Source: Acidimicrobiales bacterium
GTDB lineage: Bacteria; Actinomycetota; Acidimicrobiia; Acidimicrobiales; Ilumatobacteraceae
Assembly: GCA_030830415.1 (NCBI GenBank)
Contig: JAURNB010000125.1
Span: 1 to 6,479 of the forward strand
Reading direction: 5' to 3'
Length of the DNA: 6,479 bases
The notes below the pieces were generated by a model. It was not told where the DNA came from. It did no database searches and saw only the letters and a program-made list of their open reading frames with translations. Position numbers and translations under genes: made by a program. Below, piece by piece: positions 1 through 5,829 of the stretch (position 1 is the first letter of the stretch; every line of letters begins with the position of its first letter).

Positions 1-834
1 TCCGATCACCTGTGGCTCGACTTGCGCCAAGGTGGCCGAGCAGGTTTCGCTGCAGTTGTTGGAACCGAGGCCGGACACGATCACCCCGTTGCCTATTCTC
101 AGGTGTCGCGCGGGAACGACAGTTGGAGCATCGATGTGGTGGTGCACCCACACCACCGTTACGACATGGCTGCCATTGGCCCCGAGATGATGAGTGCCAC
201 TCTCGACATCGTGCGACAAGAAGGTGGCGGTCATGTGCATTGGTGGGTCTTTGAACCCACCAGTATTCATTTCGACTTGGCAGAACACATGGGGCTTCAG
301 CCTGGGCGCGAACTCATGCAAATGCGTCGCTCACTTCCGTTGCCCGACACCATTGCTCATTCTGAAACACCATTTCACACGCGTTCATTCGTACCCGGCG
401 TCGACGAAGATGCGTGGTTGCGAGTGAACAATGCCGCATTTGCGAGCCACGCCGAACAGGGTGGCTGGAACGCCGACATATTGAAGTCGCGCATGATGGA
501 ACCTTGGTTCAACCCTGAAGGTTTTCGTATTCACGATATCGATGGCCATATGGCAGGTTTTTGCTGGACAAAAATGCACGACTCAGGCACGCACCTTATG
601 GGCGAGATCTACGTCATTGCAGTTGACCCCACATTTGTTGGTCATGGCTTTGGATCACTTCTCACCATTGCCGGCTTGGAGTCGCTTGCTGCTCATGGAG
701 CAACTGAAGCAATGCTCTATGTCGATTGCAATAACACCGCAGCGGTTGCGATGTATGAAAAACTTGGATTCACCCCTCGATACCGTGAACGCGCTTTTGT
801 TGGCGACATTCACGAGAAAACGAAAGCATCATGA
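1..834 (+). CDS. mshD: Mycothiol synthase MshD, 5'-truncated by window edge
   Basis: This enzyme acetylates the cysteinyl amine of Cys-GlcN-Ins with acetyl-CoA, the last step of mycothiol synthesis in the cytosol. The reading frame is open from base 1, and residues encoded before the TTG at 22 (SDHLWLDL) continue the family alignment, so the true start lies upstream. 277 residues are visible against roughly 290-315 for the family. MshD has two GNAT domains. The N-terminal one is represented by the stretch ending in RGNDSWSIDVVVHP (to about base 150). The C-terminal, catalytic one carries the hallmark WLRVNNAAFASHAEQGGW (about 415-471), EPWFNPEGF, GFCWTKMH, the acetyl-CoA loop VDPTFVGHGFGSLL (622-663) and LYVDCNNTAAVAMYEKLGF. 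The stop overlaps the rlmN start as ATGA, so the two are probably cotranscribed and translationally coupled. Identification rests on recognised family motifs; the missing N-terminus cannot be judged. Confidence 0.93.
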   Translation, partial: SDHLWLDLRQGGRAGFAAVVGTEAGHDHPVAYSQVSRGNDSWSIDVVVHPHHRYDMAAIGPEMMSATLDIVRQEGGGHVHWWVFEPTSIHFDLAEHMGLQPGRELMQMRRSLPLPDTIAHSETPFHTRSFVPGVDEDAWLRVNNAAFASHAEQGGWNADILKSRMMEPWFNPEGFRIHDIDGHMAGFCWTKMHDSGTHLMGEIYVIAVDPTFVGHGFGSLLTIAGLESLAAHGATEAMLYVDCNNTAAVAMYEKLGFTPRYRERAFVGDIHEKTKAS

Positions 835-1901
835 CCACTTCCCCACTTTCGTTGTACGACGCCACACAAGAAGACATTGCTGCGCTCTTTCCCAATGAAC
901 CGAAATATCGAGTGGGTCAAATTTGGCAGGCGCTCTACGAAAAGTTGAAGCCGGTTGATGCCATCTCCAACATTTCCGCCAGCATGCGCCAACAGTTAGC
1001 CGAGGCATTCCCGGTTTCGCTGCAACTCCAAACAGAACAAGTCAACGCCGATGGCGACACGGTGAAGTTTCTTTTTCAACTGCGCAATGGTGGCCACCCC
1101 ATTGAGACCGTGCTCATGCTCTATGCCGACCGCGCCACTGTGTGCGTCAGCACCCAAGCGGGCTGTGCAATGGGTTGTGGGTTTTGCGCCACCGGCCAAG
1201 CTGGCTTTACACGCCACCTCACCTCAGGTGAAATTGTTGAACAAGCAGTGCGTGCAGCTCAACGTGCTGCACACCTTGAACGCCGACTCAGCAACGTGGT
1301 GTTCATGGGTATGGGAGAACCTCTTGCCAATGAAGGCCCCGTGCGTGCCGCAGTAGAAAAAATTCATGGCGATATTGGCATTTCTGCTCGCCACCTCACT
1401 GTGAGCACCGTAGGAATTGTTCCTGGCATCAAGACCCTCAGCAAATGGCCACTTCCCGTGAACCTTGCCGTGTCACTGCATGCGGGGCGTAACGAACTGC
1501 GCGATGAGCTCGTACCGATTAACAAGCGCTACCCCTTAGAGATGCTGATGAAGGCATGCGAAGACTATTTGTATGCAAAAAATCGGCGCGTCACTTTTGA
1601 ATGGGCACTCATTGCTGGAGTGAACGACACCGACCGCGATGCGGAAGAACTTGCCGAACTATGCAAGCAACTCACTCCATCGGCACACGTCAACCTCATT
1701 CCCTTAAACCCCACCCCGGGTTATCTCACCCAGGGCTCGTCGGGCAACCATGTACGCCAGTTTGCGAGCTGGCTTGAAGACATGGGCGTGAACGCCACTG
1801 TTCGTCGTAACCGCGGAACCGATATTGATGCTGCGTGTGGCCAGTTAGCCGCAGGGCAACACATTTCTCCGGTGGAAATTACTCGTCGCGAAGATATTTA
1901 G
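831..1901 (+). CDS. rlmN: Dual-specificity 23S rRNA (A2503-C2)/tRNA (A37-C2) methyltransferase RlmN
   Basis: This radical-SAM enzyme methylates C2 of A2503 in the peptidyl-transferase region of 23S rRNA and, in E. coli, A37 of some tRNAs. The 356-residue length is normal for the family. The [4Fe-4S] cluster motif CxxxCxxC is at C112, C116 and C119. The mechanism also needs a methyl-carrying cysteine near the C-terminus and a second cysteine before the cluster: C335 in GTDIDAACGQL and C105 in ATVCVS sit where E. coli C355 and C118 would be. The SAM-contacting FMGMGEPL is at 158-165, and E92 of IETVLM matches the conserved glutamate. No Cfr-type difference is apparent, so it looks like the housekeeping enzyme. 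The ATG overlaps the mshD stop (ATGA) with only a weak purine run upstream, which fits translational coupling. The last 23 nt overlap the convergent DUF6285 gene. Confidence 0.97.
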   Translation: MTTSPLSLYDATQEDIAALFPNEPKYRVGQIWQALYEKLKPVDAISNISASMRQQLAEAFPVSLQLQTEQVNADGDTVKFLFQLRNGGHPIETVLMLYADRATVCVSTQAGCAMGCGFCATGQAGFTRHLTSGEIVEQAVRAAQRAAHLERRLSNVVFMGMGEPLANEGPVRAAVEKIHGDIGISARHLTVSTVGIVPGIKTLSKWPLPVNLAVSLHAGRNELRDELVPINKRYPLEMLMKACEDYLYAKNRRVTFEWALIAGVNDTDRDAEELAELCKQLTPSAHVNLIPLNPTPGYLTQGSSGNHVRQFASWLEDMGVNATVRRNRGTDIDAACGQLAAGQHISPVEITRREDI

Positions 1902-2226
1902 GGTTCGCTACACGAAGTTTTTCTTTCACTGAATTCATGACGAATTCTTCAACTTCAGCCTCTTGTGAAAGAAGCGCTCCGGTGCGAATTTTCTCGGCCA
2001 ACTCAGCTTCACTGCTGCATTGAAACGCAGCCAGGCCAGCCGCATAGTTTTCATTTTGTACTTCGCCAAGTTCTAGTTCACGTTCCACCATGGCAAGAAC
2101 ATTCATTGCAACACGAGTGTGAAACTGCAAACGGCCTTCTACCTGAGGAAAGACATCGGTCTCGAGCCATTCACGCACCGACTCAACGAGTTGCTGGGCA
2201 GTTGGCGGGTCATGCAGTTCAGACAC
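1879..2226 (-). CDS. DUF6285 family protein
   Basis: This is a 115-residue soluble protein of unknown function. It shows the pattern I associate with DUF6285: an N-terminal HDPPTAQQLVESVREWL, then EGRLQFHTRVAMNVLAMVEREL at about residues 30-51, and a closing KLRVANPKYL near the C-terminus. It looks all-helical, with no signal peptide or membrane segment. Members of this family are commonly encoded beside ACAD10/11-like phosphotransferases and acyl-CoA dehydrogenases, and here it follows the phosphotransferase with an 8-nt overlap (2219-2226), so a partner or accessory role in that pathway is a fair inference. The start is GTG, preceded by a purine-rich run (AAAGGGAAAGG) about 9 nt upstream, inside the end of the kinase gene. 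Its 3' end runs 23 nt into rlmN on the opposite strand. The biochemical role is not known to me. Confidence 0.85.
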   Translation of the reverse strand: MSELHDPPTAQQLVESVREWLETDVFPQVEGRLQFHTRVAMNVLAMVERELELGEVQNENYAAGLAAFQCSSEAELAEKIRTGALLSQEAEVEEFVMNSVKEKLRVANPKYLRDE

Positions 2227-3205
2227 GTGTGGAGCCTTTCCCTTTTTTCAATTCACGAATGGCCAGCAATGCGTCGTACTCGTTTTCACATACACGGCGC
2301 CCAATTGCGGCAAGTTCATGGCTACGCACAGAGCCCGTGAGGTGATACGCCGCTTGCGAAATACACATGAGGCCCCACTTCACGGTGCCGAGCACTTCCC
2401 ACCAACGCAATGTTTCTAGCGAGATGAATTCGCCCGATGCTTCACCGTATGCCTCGAGCAAGTCTTCATATGCGCCGATACCGCCAACAGGACCCGCGCC
2501 ACCGAAGCGCCAGGCTCGCACGCACAACCAACCCAAGTCTTCTGCAGGGTCTCCAATATGGGCAAGCTCCCAATCGAGCACGGCTCGCAAACCCTCATTA
2601 CCAATGATGAGATTTCCCATGCGAAAGTCGCCATGTACCAAACACCGACGACCTACTGGCGGACGATTTTCTTCAAGCCAACGAAATGCAATTTCGAATG
2701 CTGGGTGAGATTGTCCACAATCGCGCAGATGCTCTTGATAAAAAGCAATTTGATCGACATCTTCTAGGCCCTCGACAGCAGAACTCACACGATGCAGTTT
2801 TCCTAGCGCACTACCGAACTGTGCGGGGAGAGTTTTTCTTGCCGATGCATATTCATCGTCTCGCAAAATTTTGCGTGCAATGGTTTCACCCTCAAAAGCA
2901 TTCACAATCATGAATTGAGTACCTACGGGGTTCTCACCAGAGATATCGCGAGAACTTGCAAGCACACGAGGAACCGGAACCCCCGCCGCATACGCGGCTT
3001 CAAGCACCCCTACCTCTACATGCATGTCACGCGGCGAGGTGAGACGTTGGCGCTGAATGATGTGCCGCTCAGAGCCAACCTGAAAGCTCCACGTTTCCCG
3101 CGATGCGCCACCGGTGAGGCGACGTAACTGCGAAATTCCGTCGAGCCCAGTAGCTGCGGTAATGGCCGACGATAACTCTTCGGGCGTCGAGGGGATACTT
3201 TCCAC
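2219..3205 (-). CDS. ACAD10/11-like phosphotransferase (APH/protein-kinase-like fold)
   Basis: This is a 328-residue kinase of the aminoglycoside-phosphotransferase superfamily, in the branch resembling the N-terminal kinase domain of ACAD10/ACAD11. Visible motifs are a glycine-rich loop LTGGASRETW (30-39), the catalytic loop HGDFRMGN (191-198, with D193 as likely base and N198 as metal ligand) and LDWE (210-213, with D211 equivalent to the DFG aspartate), followed by IGDPAEDLGWL. There is no signal peptide, so it is cytosolic. The mammalian relatives are reported to phosphorylate hydroxylated acyl chains before dehydrogenation; the substrate here is unknown, and antibiotic resistance is unlikely for this branch. 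No acyl-CoA dehydrogenase gene is visible in the window. The GTG start is fixed by two consecutive in-frame TAA codons (3215-3220) three codons upstream. An AAGG seven bases before the start may serve as the ribosome site. It is cotranscribed with the overlapping DUF6285 gene. Confidence 0.9.
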   Translation of the reverse strand: MESIPSTPEELSSAITAATGLDGISQLRRLTGGASRETWSFQVGSERHIIQRQRLTSPRDMHVEVGVLEAAYAAGVPVPRVLASSRDISGENPVGTQFMIVNAFEGETIARKILRDDEYASARKTLPAQFGSALGKLHRVSSAVEGLEDVDQIAFYQEHLRDCGQSHPAFEIAFRWLEENRPPVGRRCLVHGDFRMGNLIIGNEGLRAVLDWELAHIGDPAEDLGWLCVRAWRFGGAGPVGGIGAYEDLLEAYGEASGEFISLETLRWWEVLGTVKWGLMCISQAAYHLTGSVRSHELAAIGRRVCENEYDALLAIRELKKGKGSTRV

Positions 3206-3247
3206 GATGCAACCTTATTACTCACCTCGAGTGATTACTGTGGCAGC
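3206..3247. promoter_or_regulatory. 42-bp divergent intergenic region (kinase / ABC ATPase)
   Basis: This is the only sequence separating the divergent GTG starts of the phosphotransferase (-) and the ABC ATPase (+). Both transcripts must start here or inside the facing gene, so leaders are very short or absent. It contains a direct repeat ATTACT (3217-3222 and 3234-3239, 17 bp start to start) and imperfect TCAC/GTGA arms around CTCGA (3222-3234). I do not see a convincing -35/-10 pair for either direction. The promoter role is inferred from position only. Confidence 0.4.
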
Positions 3248-4057
3248 GTGGCCACTGACTCTCACTTTGTGTTATCGCTTCGCAACATCGCCCTGCAGCG
3301 CGACAGCAACACCATATTGAACGATGTTTCGTGGGATATTGCCAAGGGCGAACACTGGGTGGTGCTTGGAGCCAATGGCTCTGGGAAAACCTCGCTCATG
3401 CTTATCGCTGCTCTGTACCTGCACCCCAGTGCCGGCGAGGTGGTTGTTGAAGGTGAACGCCTTGGCGATACCGGAGTACGCGAGTTACGCCAGCGCATTG
3501 CCTATAACTCGGCGGCATTTGCTAGCGAAATCCGACCGCAGTTGCGCGCTTACGAAGTGGTGATGACCGCCAAGAATGCTGCACTTGAAACGTGGTGGCA
3601 CCAGTACGAGCCTGCCGACAAGGCGAAGGCAATTGAGTGCTTGAACCAACTTGGCGTGGGGCATCTTGCCGAACGTGAGATTTCTACCTTGTCTTCAGGT
3701 GAACAACAGCGCGTGTTTCTGGCACGCACGCGCATGAATGAGCCTTCACTGGTGTTACTCGACGAGCCCAGCGGCCGACTCGACCTTGGTGGTCGCGAAC
3801 AACTTGTTCATGCCCTTGAAGAATCCATCACACAATCACCAAACATATCGACTGCACTCATTACTCATCATGTTGATGAAATACCACGCGGCATGACACA
3901 CCTTCTTGCTCTCAAAGCAGGCAAGGTCATTGCCAAAGGCCCACTCGCCACCACGCTCTCAAGTGAACTACTGACCGAGTGTTTTTCTTGGCCACTCGAA
4001 TTGCTCAAGCGACCAGATGGCAGGTTTAGCGCCCAGAGCGCGACACCAGCGCCATGA
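3248..4057 (+). CDS. Stand-alone ABC ATPase, ModF/PhrA/YlmA-like (COG1119 type)
   Basis: This is a 269-residue ABC nucleotide-binding protein. Walker A is GANGSGKTS (41-49), the signature is LSSGEQQR (148-155), Walker B is LVLLDEP (168-174, catalytic E173), the D-loop is around SGRLDL (175-180) and the switch histidine is H207 in ITHH. The stretch RIAYNSAAFASEIRP, then VVMTAKNAALETWWHQY, resembles the actinobacterial ModF/YlmA-like group. Where most importers have the Q-loop glutamine, I see N87-S88, which is unusual. The family is annotated as metal or iron-complex transport or photorepair by distant similarity, but no permease or binding-protein gene lies nearby, so transport is unproven. 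The GTG at 3248 precedes strand 1 by a typical distance; a second GTG at 3269 is possible, and no clear ribosome site favours either. The 3' end overlaps the SRPBCC gene by 32 nt. Confidence 0.9.
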   Translation: MATDSHFVLSLRNIALQRDSNTILNDVSWDIAKGEHWVVLGANGSGKTSLMLIAALYLHPSAGEVVVEGERLGDTGVRELRQRIAYNSAAFASEIRPQLRAYEVVMTAKNAALETWWHQYEPADKAKAIECLNQLGVGHLAEREISTLSSGEQQRVFLARTRMNEPSLVLLDEPSGRLDLGGREQLVHALEESITQSPNISTALITHHVDEIPRGMTHLLALKAGKVIAKGPLATTLSSELLTECFSWPLELLKRPDGRFSAQSATPAP

Positions 4058-4457
4058 GGTTTTCTCGTCCGCTTTCAATGTGATCTACCAAGACTTTTTC
4101 CAGTAGGCCACCAGTCCACAGCGTGCCACCGTAAAACAACTCAACGCGCAAGGTAATTTCTTCACGGCTCTCTATGAGCACGCATGTCATACGCCACGGG
4201 GCATGTTCGCGACCATCTTTTTCACGCCTCTCAAACACAATGAGTTGAGGCGAATCGGTGGTGCGTTCCATGCGTAAACGCTTCGATCGCGCAAATGGCC
4301 CGAGTTTTGCCCGCAGTTCAACATCCCATGCACCTGGCCCAGCAGTTGTTGCCTTATGAACAAGAGGCATCCAGCGTTCATATTCGCCAAGATCCGACAC
4401 AAACGGACGGATAGCCGTGAGTGAAGTTGGAGCAACAAGAGTGGCTTCAGTTTTCAT
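4026..4457 (-). CDS. SRPBCC-fold protein (polyketide cyclase/START-like)
   Basis: This is a 143-residue cytosolic protein that reads as a helix-grip (SRPBCC) fold: an opening strand MKTEATLVAPTS, helix and WMPLVHKA segment (FVSDLGEYERW), successive strands in the middle (WDVELRAKLG, QLIVFERRE, MTCVLIES, EITLRVELFY) and a long C-terminal helix (LLEKVLVDHIESGRENLMALV). Such proteins bind hydrophobic ligands or act as cyclases or coenzyme-binding helpers; no ligand can be named here. The frame is open further upstream to 4538, but those 27 residues lie over the end of the DUF3499 gene and do not suit the fold, so I chose the ATG at 4455-4457, which leaves 7 nt after the upstream stop. No strong ribosome site is seen, so coupling to the gene before it is likely. 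The last 32 nt overlap the ABC ATPase gene tail to tail. Confidence 0.8.
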   Translation of the reverse strand: MKTEATLVAPTSLTAIRPFVSDLGEYERWMPLVHKATTAGPGAWDVELRAKLGPFARSKRLRMERTTDSPQLIVFERREKDGREHAPWRMTCVLIESREEITLRVELFYGGTLWTGGLLEKVLVDHIESGRENLMALVSRSGR

Positions 4458-4464
4458 ACATGCA

Positions 4465-4956
4465 TCACTTTTCGCGGCGATCTTTATTGCCAAAGGCACG
4501 GTCGAGTAGTCCAGGAGTTTTCTTTGGTTCATCGCCATCTAACATCGACACTTCAGCTTCGGCAACGAGTTGTGGAGACCAAGGAATGGCCCGAGTTTCT
4601 TCCATCAAAGGTTCATCTTCAATCGCAAGATCATCAACTGGCTCCTGACTTTCCTTTGCAAAAAGTTGCGGCTGCACTTTTGACGTCTTTCGTCGTATTC
4701 CACGCGAAGGTGTATCGCCACGAGCAACTTCACCAGCGGGGGCAAGAAACAGCCGCGGAACGTTCTCGCGCTTGTCGTCAATATGCCAGCCCCGCGGCAC
4801 CACCAGTGCATCGGCATGGCGCCGACACAAGATTCCGGTACCAAAGCTTTCACTTGGGTCGAATGTGTTGAGCCATACAGCCAGGATCTGCGTATTGAAT
4901 CCGTATGCAACTGAAGCAGGCGCAGAGCAGCCGGGACGTTCGCAAAGGCGTGACAC
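4465..4956 (-). CDS. DUF3499 family protein, putative zinc-binding
   Basis: This is a 163-residue protein whose N-terminus matches the actinobacterial DUF3499 pattern: RLCERPGC, a short hydrophobic strand ILAVWLNTF, then LCRRHADALVVPRGWHI. C5 and C10 with C44 and H47 (CxxxxC and CxxH) could form a small zinc site; this is inferred from spacing. Residues from about 75 to 140 are an acidic, probably disordered linker, and the end TPGLLDRAFGNKDRREK looks like a short conserved tail motif, a hint of a docking peptide. No membrane segment or signal is seen and the function is unknown. The GTG start is supported by an in-frame TAG four codons upstream and by the family's usual start just before RxCxRPGC; there is no clear Shine-Dalgarno sequence, so a very short leader is possible. 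It leads a two-gene unit with the SRPBCC gene, 7 nt apart, and is divergent from the sulfotransferase gene. Confidence 0.85.
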   Translation of the reverse strand: MSRLCERPGCSAPASVAYGFNTQILAVWLNTFDPSESFGTGILCRRHADALVVPRGWHIDDKRENVPRLFLAPAGEVARGDTPSRGIRRKTSKVQPQLFAKESQEPVDDLAIEDEPLMEETRAIPWSPQLVAEAEVSMLDGDEPKKTPGLLDRAFGNKDRREK

Positions 4957-4977
4957 GTCATCACGCTAGTACTACGA

Positions 4978-5005
4978 CTGACAACTCTGTGACTTCATCG
5001 ATACT
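4978..5005 (+). promoter_or_regulatory. Possible sigma-70-like promoter for the sulfotransferase gene
   Basis: CTGACA (4978-4983, one mismatch to TTGACA) is followed after 16 bp by GATACT (5000-5005, two mismatches to TATAAT). A start point about 7 bp later would give a leader of roughly 30 nt that contains AGGG at 5030-5033, 10 bp before the ATG, as a candidate ribosome site. It lies in the 87-bp gap shared with the divergent DUF3499 gene. A match of this quality can occur by chance. Confidence 0.35.
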
Positions 5006-5043
5006 GAATCTCTCTGAGAAATGTGTAATAGGGTAAGTGAGGG

Positions 5044-5829
5044 ATGGGTCAAATCTTCCTTCACATCGGCACACTCAAAACCGGCACCACTTCATTCCAA
5101 CGTTGGTTTTTCGACAATCAAGATGCCATCGCCCGCGATGCAGGTGTCCGTTGGTACAACGGCCAATTTCCCGATGCTCGCGAGATCGCGGCAATCTGCC
5201 GAGATCCCCATAAAGAGACTCCAGCTATGGCACTTGGGTTTTTCCCTCCTCAAGATTCAGGTGAATGGGAAGAGTGGGCAGCAGATATTCGCCTCAACAT
5301 CGCTCAGGAATTATCGGTCGATTCCCCCATTCTCATTTCATGCGAAGGGCTTTGCCTCCTGCGCAGTTCAGAGGAAATCGGTCGCCTTGCAAAACTCTTT
5401 CCGCCTGACAACACCACGATCATTCTCGCTCTGCGAAACAAACGAGATTTTCTCACCTCATGGAAAAAACATCTCCGAAATGATTTCTTTCGGCTTAGTA
5501 ATGATCCGACATCATTTGCTTATGTCAAGAAGGACTCATGGCTTGTTGATTACACATCACTGATTGACATTTTTCAACAGACCTACAAAAACCACATTAT
5601 CGTTATTGACTACGACGAATCAATACAACGGGAATCGTCAATCATTCCTGCACTCCTCCGGGTAATGAATATTCATCAACCAGTCCCCGACTGGAGCAGT
5701 TATCACTACAATCAGAGCAATCGCCCTCCAAGGCCTCCAATAAAAGGAATGGCTCGGCCAATCCATTATGTGCGATTTTATCTGTGGAAAGCCATCAGGA
5801 AGATCAAGGCGAAACCATCATCTCGTTGA
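5044..5829 (+). CDS. Sulfotransferase-like protein (PAPS-binding fold)
   Basis: This is a 261-residue protein with the two PAPS-binding elements of sulfotransferases. The 5'-phosphosulfate loop LHIGTLKTGTTS (6-17) near the N-terminus has K12, G14, T15 and T16. The 3'-phosphate element ALRNKRDFLTSW (129-140) has R131 and S139, an R-x7-S spacing as in characterised enzymes. In this fold the enzyme transfers sulfate from PAPS to hydroxyl groups of small molecules or glycans; the acceptor here is unknown. No signal peptide or membrane anchor is seen; the C-terminus is basic and proline-rich (SNRPPRPPIKG, then IRKIKAKPSSR). The ATG gives an N-terminus that fits the family, with AGGG 10 nt upstream. 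It stands alone on its strand with no glycosyltransferase or PAPS-synthesis gene beside it. The second half is AT-rich compared with its neighbours (about 37 % GC over 5461-5640), which suggests transfer or relaxed selection. Its 3' end overlaps the J-domain gene by 26 nt. Confidence 0.82.
   Translation: MGQIFLHIGTLKTGTTSFQRWFFDNQDAIARDAGVRWYNGQFPDAREIAAICRDPHKETPAMALGFFPPQDSGEWEEWAADIRLNIAQELSVDSPILISCEGLCLLRSSEEIGRLAKLFPPDNTTIILALRNKRDFLTSWKKHLRNDFFRLSNDPTSFAYVKKDSWLVDYTSLIDIFQQTYKNHIIVIDYDESIQRESSIIPALLRVMNIHQPVPDWSSYHYNQSNRPPRPPIKGMARPIHYVRFYLWKAIRKIKAKPSSR

Noticed and set aside
138..157. Perfect 7-bp inverted repeat GGTGGTG / CACCACC with a 6-nt loop
   Set aside because: It lies inside mshD and is explained by the codons for a VVVHPHH stretch; there is no T-run, and its position does not suggest regulation.
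1931..1947. Two GAATTC hexamers 11 bp apart
   Set aside because: They fall in the coding part of the DUF6285 gene, are short, and have no further extended symmetry.
1965..2708. Two + strand frames of 126 and 113 codons antisense to the DUF6285 and kinase genes
   Set aside because: Both are antisense shadows of well-supported - strand genes and have low-complexity, unrecognisable products.
2219..3205. Aminoglycoside resistance function for the phosphotransferase
   Set aside because: Motifs and the DUF6285 neighbour place it in the ACAD10/11-like branch; nothing points to drug modification.
4458..4538. N-terminal 27-residue extension of the SRPBCC frame
   Set aside because: It overlaps the DUF3499 coding end and does not resemble the start of an SRPBCC fold; the internal ATG at 4457 fits better.
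4605..4964. 119-codon - strand frame over the DUF3499 gene
   Set aside because: It is a shadow in another frame; the DUF3499 frame has family motifs and a fixed start.
5021..5563. Long overlapping + frame of 180 codons
   Set aside because: The competing frame carries the PAPS-binding motifs at the right spacing, whereas this one has no recognisable motif and is a shadow of the sulfotransferase gene.
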